From: Pogostemon cablin
Lineage: Eukaryota; Streptophyta; Magnoliopsida; Lamiales; Lamiaceae
Direction of reading: 5' to 3'
Assembly: GCA_023678885.1 (NCBI GenBank)
Contig: CM042996.1
Coordinates: forward strand, 9,172,602-9,236,601
DNA: 64,000 nt
Positions 11,970-23,405 of the stretch are shown one piece after another. The notes under the pieces were generated by a model. The model saw only the letters and a program-made list of their open reading frames with translations. It searched no databases and was not told the DNA's origin. Position 1 is the stretch's first letter. Every line of letters starts with the position of its first letter. A program made the position numbers and the translations under genes.

Positions 11970-13692
11970 ATCAAGTTGATCTAATATTGAATGTCCCGAA
12001 AGAGAGGCTGCTCCTCCAGCAGTTCAAAAGGAAAGATATATGCAGATTCAATAATACTAGGCGATGCTATTGGAGGAATGTCAAAGTTATCACTAGTATC
12101 ATGAGCTAGTAATAACAATGTAACCGATGTAGTGGACATTTCTTTCAAGAAAGCAATTTGACTAAAGCATATTACCTTGTCACAAGCAGCAAGTGAAACG
12201 TCTTGCGGAACTGAAGGTAACAACACAATTTTTATATCCAAAAAAATAAATCTATACGTATTTTTTCGGCCATCATGGACCACATGACGATCAAACTGCC
12301 AAGGCTTACCCAATAAAACATGGCATGCATCCATATTAACTACATCACACCAATGTATTTTCCACCCATATATAATTTCACCAAAACACACCTATCAACT
12401 TTTACAATATTTCTTTTATGTAGCCATGATAAACTATACGGTTGTGGATGCGACTCCGAATTAAGTGCTAATTTATCAACCACAAATTTTATAATCACAT
12501 TTTCACACGATCCAAAATCAATAATAAAGTACATATCTTGTCATTAATCGTGCACGTTAGTGAAATAGAGAATGACGATGGACATCGTCAGTGCTACTAT
12601 GAGGAGTAAGGCAAGACCGCCGTACCACCAATGAAGGGCCTATGTCTCTCGACACCAAAACCTCAGGAAATTGATTCTCTTGATAATCATCATATTCCGG
12701 ATCTTCTACATAACCGCGTCATCTACGTCCTCAATAATTAAATCACGAGAACCTCTATTTTTGGGACAATATGACATTCGATAACCCATTTCACCACAAG
12801 AAAAACATGCCCCACGAGGAGGGTCAGTAGGTACGGATTGTACCAGGGCATGAGGTGCAGTTGCCGGAGGCGATCTACTACTAGACGGAGCAGAATAAGG
12901 TGGCTGAGATGGGCGACTCTGGTTGGGCAGATTTGTGCTAGAGGAACGCCGTATAAACTGTTTTTCCAATGCAACAACATGCTGATGTGCCTCCGAGAGC
13001 GATTTTGGGGAAAGAAAATTCAACATGTCTTGAAAGGGTAAACGAAGTCCTCCAATATAACGGGACATTAATTGATAAACTGATTCATTCAAATCATTGT
13101 GGGTTATGAGTTGGTAAAATTCCCTCCGTATAAGAATCAACAGTGCGTGACCCTTGGCGCAAATTATGGAGTTTTTGGTATAAGGTATGTGTATAATTAT
13201 AAGGTAAAAATTCTTGACGTAAATATTTTGTGAATTTTTCCCAAGCCACGATAGGTGCTTTACCCCGCGAGAGCGTGATGCTTTTAAGTGTTGCCACCAC
13301 GAAGCCGCTCGACCCATGAAACGGGTTGCGACAAGTGGAACATGCCGAACTAGAGGGACTTGTTTAAACTCCAAAACTTCTTCAATGGAGATTAACCAAT
13401 CTAAAAATTCATCTGGCTGCAAGCTTCCATTGAATTCAGGGAGATCCAATTTGAAACTATTCTCCCATTTTCTGTTTCGTCATCATCGGAAGAACACTCC
13501 AAGTGAACACTATTTGGTGGGTGCTGGTAGTGATGTGCCTGGGCGGCGCGGTGTTGTGGAATCGGTGGTGGTTCCTGGGCGGCAGTAGCTTGCGCTTGAA
13601 GCAAATGCGTGATCGTACCCAATTATTGTGTTAATTCATCTAATCTTGTTGCAAGGGCGACTTTACGATTTGGTTCACGTCTCGGTGGCATG
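11970..13692 (-). pseudogene. Ty3/gypsy gag-protease fragment
   Basis: Read on the minus strand, gag begins near 13692 with MPPRREPNRK and meets a stop about 22 codons later. A second frame (13622-13401) continues. The main gag block (13449-12706, 247 aa) starts MDLPEFNGSLQPDEFLDWL and contains the retrotransposon gag region. It ends in a zinc knuckle, CFSCGEMGYRMSYC, in which tyrosine stands where the family has histidine. Downstream, IIDFGSCENVI (about 12530-12500) is the aspartic protease active-site region (D-x-G-S). HVLLGKPWQFDRHVVHDGR (about 12320-12260) is the block that follows protease. The fragment stops at 11963, where the copia 3' LTR ends, and reverse transcriptase is absent. It does not reappear on the far side of the copia element. 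The lineage looks chromovirus-like but is not the same family as the element at 37-46 kb. Confidence 0.85.
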
Positions 13693-13699
13693 ACGGATC

Positions 13700-15630
13700 G
13701 TAAGGCTGGCAACTGAAAACCAACTGATGCAGCGGTGCATATAGATTAAAGAAGAATACAAGATATGAATAAGAGAAACCAATCTTATACTACGTATACT
13801 GACGAGATTACTCTCAAAAGACAATGTTTTTGGATTATTTCTTCAATTCTGACTCTCCTCAAGAGGATTACATTATTTAAATAAAAACCAATAAAAAATA
13901 ATCATATCTTCTTGGTTCCAAAAAAGGTAAGAAGCATAATAAAAGCAGTAAACTAATCAAAGTTTTAAAATTGATGGATCAATTTTCTCCAAATATATAT
14001 TGAGCCGCAACTTCATCTCCATCATATAGTTAGGTAATATGAATGAGTTCATCCGGTGAAGACTTGGGAAAAGAAATTACATCTCCAATAATTTTATCAA
14101 ACTGGCTCCTATCTGTTGTATATAAAAAGATCCTTAGGTTAGAGTTTCCCGTTTGATTTAATGATTGGGCTATTTCTCAATGGATCTGGTTAAAGTTTCA
14201 ATTGTTTTTATGTTCCAAACATGGTTTTTATTGTTTTTCATTATTTTATTTTTTTTTATTTTTCCTTCAGTTTTTCACATATTGCTTGTTGATTATAGTT
14301 GACCTTTACAATATATCTTCTGGATTTTCATAATTTGATTAAATACTAAAAGAACAACCTTTACATTGTATTATCCTCCAATTACTAAGTTCCACCACTT
14401 GTAGAACGCCAAACCAACCACTGCTGAATGGATCAGTAGTCTAACAAAATACATCATGTACCTGCCAAAAAAAATGATAAATAAAAAGCAAAATCACGAA
14501 CTTATAATAAGAAAAATGTATATTTGTGAGTCTATAAATTTGCAGTTTCTCGTAAAGCCATTAATCTTGTAATTATTTTCTCCATAGCTAAAGATGTATT
14601 TTTAAATAGGGTGCTGAAAATCAAATCAATTTAATTGATATTCTATGCAAGATTCATGATCATTCATTTTTATTTTTTCAAGCTCAAATTTGAGTAAAAT
14701 AAAATATAAAATTTGGAAATATATGGAGTAATACTTTAAAAAAGTAATAGAGACTCGAGTATAATACTTGTCATAAATTCAGAAAATTACAATAAGAAAA
14801 AACAATATTCTTAGACTTAACTGGAGTATAATTATTATTTAAATTTGTCATAAAAGAATTCCACACAATACATATTCTTTTATTTATATTAATAATATGT
14901 ATTAATGACAGATCTAATAGTTTAGATTATTAGGAAATACTGGGATGCTCAGCAAAAAAATATTTTGTTCGATTATCACATTTTAAAATAATGGGTGATA
15001 TTCGAATTAATAAAAAATTAATAGTAATGTAATGAATTATTTTATGAATAATTTAATATAAATAAAATAGGATAATATTTTAATAAAAAATATAAAATAA
15101 TGTAAAATAATGTCATTTAAGTGGTTTAGGTGTTTCCTTCGATGTTTGGTGCGCATACTTGCATATTAATCAATCTATTAGACCACAGACTATCACTGGT
15201 TCCAAATACGACCTTTTTTTTCTTCTTTTCTTTTTTAAATTTTTTAATAAAATTATACTTAAAAAGATCATTTTACCTTTAAAATTAACACTTAATTTTA
15301 AGTGTAAAATATAAATTTTAAATGTAAAATACGATAAAAATTATTAAAATAAAATACACCATAAATTATAAGAATTATAATTCAATTATACATTAAGATT
15401 TAATTAAATTAAATTAAATTTAAATTTAGTAATAAAATATTATATAAACCACTAAAGGTGAAACACATAATAAATTATATCCTAAAAATTAATAAAACAA
15501 AATAAAAACACTTGATTATGTGTAAAATAGGACATCAACAATTATGATAAGATACATGTGTTCAACACTAAAAAAGACTACTTATTATCATTCAAAAACA
15601 AAATCATCAATGTGATCTCGTAGCATTACC
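13700..15630. other. Intergenic AT-rich DNA, possible retroelement 5' region at its left end
   Basis: 13700-13920 lies just upstream of the minus-strand gag start and could be leader or LTR of that element; no clean primer site or LTR end was found. The remainder (to about 15630) is AT-rich with many short A/T runs, no convincing open frame and no clear terminal repeats. Confidence 0.45.
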
Positions 15631-15634
15631 ACAT

Positions 15635-15695
15635 CTTATATACTCTCTTCTTCCTTAAAAATTCACCAATTCTATCTCATAATACCTTTCACACC

Positions 15696-15777
<82 letters not shown>

Positions 15778-15938
15778 CTTTATAAATTTTAAATTTATCA
15801 TTTACTTAGCACATCATTACTTTACACCATTAATTAAAAATACTACATTACACTTTAAAATAAAAAAAGTTGATAAAAAGAATATTTTTTCTCAAAAAAC
15901 GTGAAATTGTAAATGTGAAGGGTTCTCCAGAATAGGAG
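15635..15938. mobile_element. Stowaway-family MITE copy expanded by a microsatellite
   Basis: The sequence follows the family pattern of the better copies at 17879-18148 and 23406-23673: TTTCACACC near the left, then ACTACATTACACT, AAAGTTGATAAAAAG, TTCTCAAAAAACGTG and a worn right end AATAGGAG. The left TIR is poorly kept, so that border is approximate. A long A run and a TA run (15697-15775) lie inside it. Confidence 0.6.
15697..15775. repeat. (A)n(TA)n microsatellite
   Basis: About 29 A residues followed by about 25 TA units, inside a MITE and about 180 bp downstream of the stop codon of the DTM1-like gene. Confidence 0.95.
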
Positions 15939-15952
15939 TAGTAACAAATTAA

Positions 15953-16195
15953 TTACCTTGATTGAGAGTAATTACCACTGCAATTATGATGATCATCAAC
16001 GGTGAGAATGGTGCCCCAGCGACGAAGAGGGCGATGGAAGAAAGACCAATCCGGCAACGCGAAGCAGCAGATAACCCACATCCCAAACAAGTAGGTGGCC
16101 CCCGCTTTCTTCACGGATTGCGTGTACAGCCACGTCATCACTGTTAATCCAGCGAGCCAGATGAGAGACTTCCTCAAAACGTCGTCGTTCGCCAT
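15953..16195 (-). CDS. SPC12/DTM1-like signal peptidase complex protein
   Basis: The minus-strand frame encodes 80 residues from ATG at 16195 (MANDDVLRKSLIWLAGL) to TAA at 15953-15955. An in-frame ATG 10 codons upstream (16225) would add a poorly hydrophobic tail, so I prefer the inner start. Two hydrophobic segments are visible, at about residues 8-22 and 32-46. They are followed by ALPDWSFFHRPLRRW, which resembles the conserved P-x-W-x-F-F-x-R-x-x-x-x-W stretch of the SPC12 subunit of ER signal peptidase. Plant proteins of this size and shape are annotated as signal-peptidase-complex-like DTM1, described in rice as needed for tapetum and meiocyte development. The protein would sit in the ER membrane. 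The last codons (CAAGGTAATT) also look like a splice donor, so a further 3' exon is possible. The family call rests on recalled motif similarity. Confidence 0.7.
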   Translation of the reverse strand: MANDDVLRKSLIWLAGLTVMTWLYTQSVKKAGATYLFGMWVICCFALPDWSFFHRPLRRWGTILTVDDHHNCSGNYSQSR

Positions 16196-16264
16196 GGCTG
16201 GTTGGTGATCAAGAAGATGGATCAAGGGGATGGCCTGGCTATGGCTTTTAAACTTGATTTCACA

Positions 16265-16520
16265 TTAATGTGCATGCATTCCTCCATACTCACTAATTGG
16301 TTGATAGCTACTCATATTGATTATATGCACCATATCCACATTATGAAGGTATGGTATAATAATTAATATCTTAATTTTTTTTAAAAATTTTTTTTCATCT
16401 AATATTCTTAAATTAATTTTATTTATATATGCATAATATATATTAGGCGACATGCATATATTATTGTGGGTGCTTACAAAGTATGCGTTAATTTATCCAA
16501 GTCTTAAATTTTTTAAAGAG
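16265..16520. other. Upstream flank of the DTM1-like gene
   Basis: AT-rich sequence that should hold the promoter and 5' UTR of the minus-strand gene. I see no clear TATA element at a fixed distance from the start codon. Confidence 0.3.
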
Positions 16521-16522
16521 TA

Positions 16523-16756
16523 TGTGTGAGTCCATCTCATATAAGATTTACTTGACACGAATAAAAATATAAAGTAATAAAATTATTAATGAAAGTAATA
16601 CTCAATCGATGAAAAGTGATAATGGAATAGTGAACTATTTCATGTATAATATTTTATATCAAAAGTAATAATATTTTATAAAAAAAATAATAAAAATGTA
16701 ATTACTTTTTATTCCTCTCATATAAAGGCTTGCGTGGGACAGTCTCATACAAGTCT
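16523..16756. mobile_element. MITE with GAGACNGTCTC-type ends
   Basis: Left end TGTGTGAGTCCATCTCATAT and right end GGGACAGTCTCATACAAGTC are approximate inverted complements. The interior has the AAAGTGATAATGGAATAGTGAAC pattern shared with copies at 18597-18835 and 21603-21822. Confidence 0.65.
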
Positions 16757-17185
16757 TTATTTATTATTTTTTAAATTAGAAAATAATTTCTTTTGGACAC
16801 TAATGGGATACTCATATAATCCAAATGAGTTGATATAGTGTAATGTGGAAAGGATATTATAGTATTTTCTAAAAGATACTCCGGCTCCTTCAAAATGATT
16901 TTTTTCTTTATTTTGGGCGTCCCATTTAAATAGTCTATTTTCATTTTTTACACACATAAATCCACACACATACACTAATATAATTAAAATATGAGGCCAC
17001 ACATTCATTAAGAGAAAATTAGTACTCCATCCGTCCCATCCAAAGAGTTCCTTTTTGCCATTTTGGTCGTCCCATCCAAAGGGTCTCATTTTCTTTTTTA
17101 CACACATGGGACCCCCACACCCCCTTTAATACAATTAAAATATGAAGTCCACACTCCCACTAATACAATTACCCACTACACATTA

Positions 17186-17471
17186 CTCTCTCCGTCCCCC
17201 AAAATATTTCGCACTTTCCTTTTTTATCCGTTCATCAAAGTATTTCACACTTCACTTTTATTAAAATTGGTAAAAAATAAATTATTATAATATTCACTTT
17301 TTACATACATCCCAATATAATACTCACTTTTTCACATCTTCCAACAACTTTACACCCCTTTTTCATTAAATTAACTAAAATATATATTCTCTCTTACTTT
17401 ATACATTAAAAAATAAAATTTTCTTAATCTCCGCGCACACCAATACGTGAAATATTTCACGGGATGGAGAG
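17186..17471. mobile_element. Nested MITE, copy 1
   Basis: Begins CTCTCCGTCCCCCAAAATAT and ends ATATTTCACGGGATGGAGAG. The ends are inverted complements. It is closely related to 17483-17772, only 11 bp away. Confidence 0.8.
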
Positions 17472-17482
17472 AACAAATAATA

Positions 17483-17772
17483 CTCCCTCCGTCCCCCAAA
17501 GTATTTCACACTTTCTTTTTTTATCCGTCCCTAAAAGTATTTCACACTTCACTTTTACTAAAATTGGTAAAAAAATAAATTATTATAATATTCAGTTTTT
17601 ACATACATCCCAATATAATATTCACTTTTCACATTTTTCAACAACTTTAAACACCTTATTCATTAAATTAACTAAAATACATATTCTCTCTCTTACTTTA
17701 TACATTAAAAAATAAAATTTTCTTAATCTTCGCGCACACCAAAACGTGAAATACTTCCCGGGACGGAGAGAG
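17483..17772. mobile_element. Nested MITE, copy 2
   Basis: Begins CTCCCTCCGTCCCCCAAAGT and ends TACTTCCCGGGACGGAGAGAG, flanked by TA (17481-17482 and 17773-17774). It matches 17186-17471 along its length with scattered differences. Confidence 0.85.
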
Positions 17773-17878
17773 TACTCCTTATTCCATGTGTCAAAAAGCA
17801 AAAAACAATCCTTTGGGCGGGACAGAGTCAATAAACAATCCTTTGGGAGGGAGTATACCTTATAAGTATATTAATATA

Positions 17879-18148
17879 CTCCCTCAATCCCATAAAATCC
17901 TCATATATTTTTCCTACAAAACATTTCACACCAAAAAAAAATGAAACATCACTTTATCTAACAACATCAAAAGTTACTTTAATTTCAAATTTGTCACTCA
18001 TTTTTTAACACACATATCATTATTTTATATTTTTTTATTACCTAAAAATACTACAATACACTCCAAAGTCAATAAAGTTGGTCAAAAGTATAACTTTTCT
18101 TAAACAACGTGGAATAATAAACATGAAAAATATTATAGGATAGGGGAG
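17879..18148. mobile_element. Stowaway-like MITE
   Basis: Starts CTCCCTCAATCCCATAAAAT and ends ATTATAGGATAGGGGAG between TA dinucleotides (17877-17878 and 18149-18150). The interior motifs ACTTTATCTAACAAC and CACTCCAAAGTCAATAAAG recur in the copies at 15635, 23406 and 28816. Confidence 0.8.
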
Positions 18149-18301
18149 TACTATTTTTCACGTGGTATAAGTATTTGACTAGAATTTTTTTTTAAATTTG
18201 AAAAATTAAGAGTATTCATTCTATTATTTTAATTAATTATAAGTAAATTCTAAACTAAAAATAAAAAAGGGTAATTATATAGTATATTAATATAATATTT
18301 T

Positions 18302-18558
18302 GGTGAGATACTCTCTTGTGAGACGAGTCGATCCGTTGTTAAAGTATATTTATTATATAGATAAAATATGTTAATTTGTAGTTAAAATATCTTTGTAGTG
18401 AATCGTAGTATAACACTTTAAAAATATAATTTAATTCATTATTCATTGTACTTTAAAAAAAAAACTTTAATTACTAATAAGTATACTTTACCTCTATAAT
18501 AAACATACTTTAAAAACGACTTAACCCATCTCACGTAAGTACCGTCTCACACGAATCT
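18302..18558. mobile_element. MITE with GTGAGA termini
   Basis: The left end (GTGAGATACTCTCTTGTGAG) and the right end (CATCTCACGTAAGTACCGTC then TCACAC) are inverted with mismatches. The interior is AT-rich with two AAAGTATATTTA-type blocks in opposite orientation. No coding capacity. Confidence 0.6.
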
Positions 18559-18596
18559 TTGTCTACCTTGATATATAATTTTACAAGGGCAAACAA

Positions 18597-18835
18597 TTGT
18601 GTGAGACCGTCTCACATAAGGGCTTAAGTGAAACTGTTAGAAAGTGATAACTTTTATATTGAAAAGTGATACTAAATTAATGAAAAGTGATAATGTTATT
18701 TTATGAACAATTTGTAGTATAAATGAAAAGTGATAGACATTTTATAGCGAATATTTTATAGCAAAAGTGATAACTATTTTAAAAAGTGTAAAATGATCTT
18801 ACATGAGACGGTCTCCCGCAAGACCTACCCTTTTA
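18597..18835. mobile_element. MITE with GTGAGACCGTCTCAC ends
   Basis: Left TIR TGTGTGAGACCGTCTCACAT and right TIR CATGAGACGGTCTCCCGCAA are near-complementary; each also contains its own short palindrome GAGACCGTCTC. The interior repeats AAAAGTGATA. Confidence 0.8.
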
Positions 18836-18954
18836 CAAGAATCACACTTGAAATTATAATTTTTTTAATTTTTTTTTAAAATTTATCCTCTGTTTGATTC
18901 CAATTTAATAGGCCAAAATTCACTCTTACTGCATAGTATTTAAAAGACCTTTTA

Positions 18955-18957
<3 letters not shown>

Positions 18958-19017
<60 letters not shown>
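18958..19017. repeat. (TA)n microsatellite
   Basis: About 30 uninterrupted TA units. Confidence 0.95.
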
Positions 19018-19020
<3 letters not shown>

Positions 19021-19091
19021 GTAATTTTACAAGAATCACACTTGATATTACAATTTTTTTTAAATTTTCCTTTTCTCTATCATCTCTAATA

Positions 19092-19293
19092 CTTCCTCCG
19101 TTCCGAGCAAATGTTTCCATTTGATTTTTCTATGTGGATTAAAGGGTATTATTATTTTGTGTAGTGAGTGACTGTATTAATAGTGAATGGTGGGCCATAT
19201 GTAGGACCCTTTTACTAAAAGTGAAAAATGAGAATCTTTGAGTGAGACGTCTAATATAATAAAATGGGGGACCTTTCGATGGGACAGAGATAG
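19092..19293. mobile_element. Stowaway-like MITE
   Basis: Begins CTTCCTCCGTTCCGAGCAAA after TA and ends CTTTCGATGGGACAGAGATAG before TA. The interior motif TGTGGATTAAAGGGTATTATT is shared with the element at 1315-1518. Confidence 0.7.
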
Positions 19294-19549
19294 TATAAAG
19301 TAATATTTTTATGAGGATGACTAGGGTAGGACCGGTCCTACCAATCTGAGAAATCTCTTCTTTCGATTGTAAATCTTAATCTAATTCCTTAGATTAAATC
19401 ACTGATCCTGCATCGGTGCCGCATCTTTGTCTTCTCCCGGCAATCGCTCCTACCAATCGCGCATCCCAACACGGCGGAGCTAATTTCAACAGTAAACATC
19501 TACCATGACGTCGCAGAAATTGAGTGTCAATGAGAAGCCGATGAACCGA

Positions 19550-19860
19550 ACGACTAAATTTCGGGAGATTCGAAGCCCAAGTCTTCATCTTCTTCGTTAT
19601 TTTCTTCGCTTCCTTCGCCCAAATCTTCTTCTGCATACTCCATTTCAAAATGAACTGTGAAGCTGTAATCAAGCAGCTCCTGAATTGCCTCCGTGAAGGT
19701 AAAATCAAGCAACTCTTGAATTGCCTCCGTGAAGGTGAAACAAGCAGCTCCTGAATTGCCTTCCCCTTTAGGTCGAATGCTCAAGAGTTTCCACGTAGTC
19801 ATGTGATGGGGTTCTCCACATTACTAGGATCATTCCTCCCAGCTCTGATCCCAACCCAGG
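19550..19860 (-). pseudogene. Unrecognised gene-like fragment with internal tandem repeats
   Basis: An 82-codon minus-strand frame (19802-19554) encodes MTTWKLLSIRPKGEG, then two to three repeats of about 36 bp reading FTFTEAIQELLD, then an acidic stretch EEDLGEGSEENNEEDEDLGF. Just upstream, another frame gives KKFAIDAWVGIRAGRND and then a stop. Base composition is higher in GC than the neighbouring MITE field. I do not recognise a family. It could be a captured or decayed host gene. Confidence 0.35.
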
Positions 19861-20231
19861 CATCAATCGCAAACTTCTTACAACCTTCTCTGAGATGGAG
19901 TATTTGATTTTAGTATGCATCAGTATTATTGCAGGTGGAAGAATAATTTTAAGATGGAGTATTTGATTTTAGTATGCATTAGTATTATTGCAGGTGGAAG
20001 AATAATTTTAGCTTGATGTTTAGAAAATTTTCATCTTCAATCTCAAATATATTGTCTCGCCCTTTTGCTTATATTTTAAAATTTTCAAAAATTTAAGTAT
20101 GTGTGTGGGTTGAACTTGTTTGGTCTACGAGTTGTCACTGGTGACCATAGGGTCAATCCATCCATTGAAGACTACAACGTGCAATCTCCGCCGTTCAACA
20201 CAAAATCACTAATTTAAAAATCAAAACATAC

Positions 20232-20402
20232 CTGAGCCGCTGGTCGAAGCATAGTGTGTTGCTGCTGGTGCTTTACTGTATGCGGTCTTGTCACCTGAAA
20301 AGCTGCCCCATACGTAGAGTTGCTGTGATAGCCTCAGTGTTCATTGGGGACTATGTATGCAGGGTGCATTGGAGCAGGCATGACCAAAACATTATTGGCC
20401 AT
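20232..20402 (-). pseudogene. Unrecognised exon-like fragment
   Basis: The minus strand reads from ATG at 20402: MANNVLVMPAPMHPAYIVPN, then a stop after EH, then GYHSNSTYGAAFQV and a His/Gln-rich tail ending PAAQ at 20232. The reading frame ends in CAG followed by GTATGT, a good splice donor. One in-frame TGA breaks the frame. Apart from that, codon pattern and the splice donor make it look like a first exon. I do not recognise the protein, and no matching second exon was found. Confidence 0.35.
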
Positions 20403-20509
20403 TAGATGAAAGCATATTCAATTTAAGGCCTTAGATCAAATAATGCTTTGAAGGATACATTCACACATGGAAATGAGAGAAAATATCACATATCACATGT
20501 AACGACAAA

Positions 20510-21115
20510 AAAAAAGAGTGAATCTTATGTGTGCCGTGCACACGGATTTGATCCGAGGGCATCCTCAAATGATGGACTAAAGGTCCCTTGATACTTAACC
20601 CCGAGATAGACGATTTCGACTAAAGAATGGTCCAAAACAGAGGTGCGAGATGGTTTGCTTGATTTGCACTTGAAGTGCTTCTATCTCCATATCTGATTCA
20701 GGTCTTTCAAAGCCTTACCTAAGCAGTAATAGAAATAGCATAGCTGTAGACAGGGGAATGGTCCGAGATGGATTATATATAATAATAAAGTGAATCGCTT
20801 TTCTTGCTTGAATAGATTGTGCTTGCCCCTGCTCCTATAGTTGATAGGGGGTCGACAACCCTTGTACATGGAGAGTGGAGATTATCCTTTAGTGCTTGGA
20901 TCTGCTAGATCTCGGTTAGAGCAGGCATATGCCAAACGTGAATACCCCGTGAAGCATCCACACCATACAAGAAAGTATGGCCATTCGGTATTGATGAAAG
21001 AAAAAACTGGTATTTGGTACTACTTCCAACCATGTTCATACTCGACACGACGCCACACCGGATACATATTGATACCTGGTTGGTTGGCGAATAGACGTCC
21101 TTTGCAATTTTCGTG
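20510..21115. other. Compositionally distinct block, possible organellar insert
   Basis: This block is less AT-rich and of higher complexity than its flanks, and lacks the MITE motifs seen around it. It includes GGGTCGACAACCC and CGACACGACGCCACACCGG. The style resembles plant mitochondrial DNA, but I could not match it to a named gene. Confidence 0.3.
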
Positions 21116-21245
21116 ACCCTTTACAATTTAAACTCATAGCAATACATATGTTTAAATAGAATTGGAGGGGGAGGATTGTGTTCACATGGGGACACAGAGT
21201 ATCCCTCCGTGTCCCCGGGAGCGCAGGAGCTTTTGCCAAAAAATA
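21116..21245 (+). repeat. Dispersed repeat, copy 1
   Basis: CCCTTTACAATTTAAAC, GTTTAAATAGAATT, and GGGGACACAGAGTATCCCT followed by AGGAGCTTTTGCC recur in the same order at 29150-29275. The element class is unknown. Confidence 0.7.
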
Positions 21246-21602
21246 ATAATGATGAATGCTTCATCTCTCTCCTCTCCACTAATTCTATTATTCTTTTTTC
21301 GAAATTTATCTTATTCATAAATTTAGATTTAATTTTCATCAAGAAAATTCAAACTTATATAACTCTAATGTTACGTATTTATTATTAATTAAAAATATAT
21401 CATATTATTCCTCTTTTAATTATCTTTAACTAGACATCCATTTTGACTACATAATAAATATTTAAAATTAAATGAATAATTTATTATAAATTAAAATTTT
21501 CAATTAAATTTATAACTAAATCTTATTAATGCATTAGAAAGAAAAATACAAATAATTTATTATAACTTAATAATAATAACGATATGATTTAAAAAAAAGC
21601 AA

Positions 21603-21822
21603 AGATTTGTGTGAGACCGTCTCACATAAGCTGTTACGTTAGACAGACAGAAAGTGATAATTTTTATTAAGAAAAGTTATAATAAATTAAAGAAAAGTGA
21701 TAATTCTATTTTACGAACAATTTATAATATAATTAAAAAATGATAATATATTATTGCAAAAGTGATAATGTTTTATAGTGAAAATGATCTCACATGAGAC
21801 AGTCTCACGCAAGATCGACCCA
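21603..21822. mobile_element. MITE with GTGAGACCGTCTCAC ends
   Basis: Left end TGTGTGAGACCGTCTCACAT and right end CATGAGACAGTCTCACGCAA. The interior AAAAGTGATAATTCTATTTT and GAACAATTTATAATATAA match the copy at 18597. Confidence 0.8.
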
Positions 21823-21829
21823 TAAAAAA

Positions 21830-22526
21830 AATTCATAGTCATATTGTATACTAAAGTTATTATAATTTAAAAATAATTTTAATAATAATCAAATAAGATT
21901 TTAAATTTAAACTTTCATAATATATATATTTTTTAAAATTATTATATTATATTTTGTATTAATAATTACAAATAGGAGAGGGTTCCTAAATAATAACGAT
22001 AATAATATTATTAAAAAAATCTATGTAATAACGACATAAATAATATATATCTACTAATTGTGACACTTATATTCCCGCTCAAATTTTAAAAGGTAAAAAT
22101 TTTGTCCTTAATAAGAGATTATTATCTCATTATCCCATATTAATGTACATAACTTACTATAAATTATCTTCTTAATTATAGTATTTAATATATAATATGA
22201 GTTAATTATGTACCTTTGATTCGTGCTCACAAGCTACTGATTGTGATTCAGTTTTCACTCTTTTGCTCGCTTTTACTTCAATTGAACCATCTCTCAGACG
22301 ATTTATGCGTGAGGATTGAAAGGACATGAAAATTTTGAAAGGTTCTTTATACATTAAGGAGGAATGCAAATAAGAAATTAATAAATGTGAATAATTAAGC
22401 CTAATAATGTGATAACATTAAAGGCTTCTATATCTATATATTTTATTTTATTTTTAAGTTTAGTAGGAATATTGAAGGCCATTGACGGTTCAGATCCGCT
22501 GACGTTTAATCATTAAAGTAATTAAA
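21830..22526. other. AT-rich intergenic stretch
   Basis: No coding frame or terminal repeats seen. Runs of A and T with ATAATAAT words dominate. Confidence 0.45.
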
Positions 22527-22528
22527 TA

Positions 22529-22755
22529 CTCCCTCCGTCCCAGGTTAAGAGGGTCATTTTACCATTTTAGTCGTCTCATCCAAAGAGTCTCATTTTCTTT
22601 TTTGGACACATTAGACTCACCCACACTCACTAATACAATTAAAACATGTGGCCCCCACACCCACTAATACAACTACCCACTACACATTAAATAATAATAC
22701 TCATTAATCCAAGTTTTCAAAAACAAATGAGACTCTTAAGTTGGGATGGAGGGAG
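22529..22755. mobile_element. Stowaway-like MITE, well preserved
   Basis: Starts CTCCCTCCGTCCCAGGTTAA and ends TTAAGTTGGGATGGAGGGAG, an almost perfect inverted repeat, flanked by TA at 22527-22528 and 22756-22757. 227 bp, no coding capacity. Confidence 0.9.
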
Positions 22756-23405
22756 TATATAAGACTAACTAATTACAGGGTTAAAGAGGTAAAAGTCAAA
22801 ATTGAATAGGGGACAATATGGGAATAAAAAGTTTTTCAAACACAAAGTACTTTTAAGTTAGTAAGATAAGATATGAGTTAATTATGTACATTAATTATTC
22901 TAACATACATTATCAATTTACGTTCATTAAATTATTATCAATTTAGGGTTATTTTTAATAAAAGAGGAAAATATTGCAATTTGAATGTGATGCCAAATAT
23001 ATAGTAAAAATTGATGCTATTTGGGTGGTTCGGAGGGAGTAATTATTTTTTTATGTAATATAACTATAATAAATTGATAAGAAAAGATATGTATATCACT
23101 TGTGCAATCTTATTACATAAATTTTATTTTAAATTATAAATTAAATTATATAAATTTAATAAATTATGAATTAAATTATAAAAATTTAAATTTTGTTATT
23201 AATTAATGCAAATAAAATAGAGTAAATATTCAAACGAAATCTTACAACTAACCTTTACATTCTGAATTTTTCGCAAATGGTACTAATTAAAGTTAATCCC
23301 ACATTATAAAAAGAGTTGGTCTTGCGTGGCTCGAGACAAACCGTGCTCCTTTAGAATTTAGTATTATGGATAAATATATTTTTTTATTAAAGTATATAAA
23401 TTTTA

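Larger units (their letters stand above)
17025..17853. mobile_element. Stowaway-like MITE carrying two later MITEs
   Basis: The outer element starts CTCCATCCGTCCCATCCAAA after TA at 17023-17024 and ends CAATCCTTTGGGAGGGAG before TA at 17854-17855. Its middle is occupied by the two related elements 17186-17471 and 17483-17772. Without them the outer element would be about 250 bp, like the copy at 22529-22755. Confidence 0.75.
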
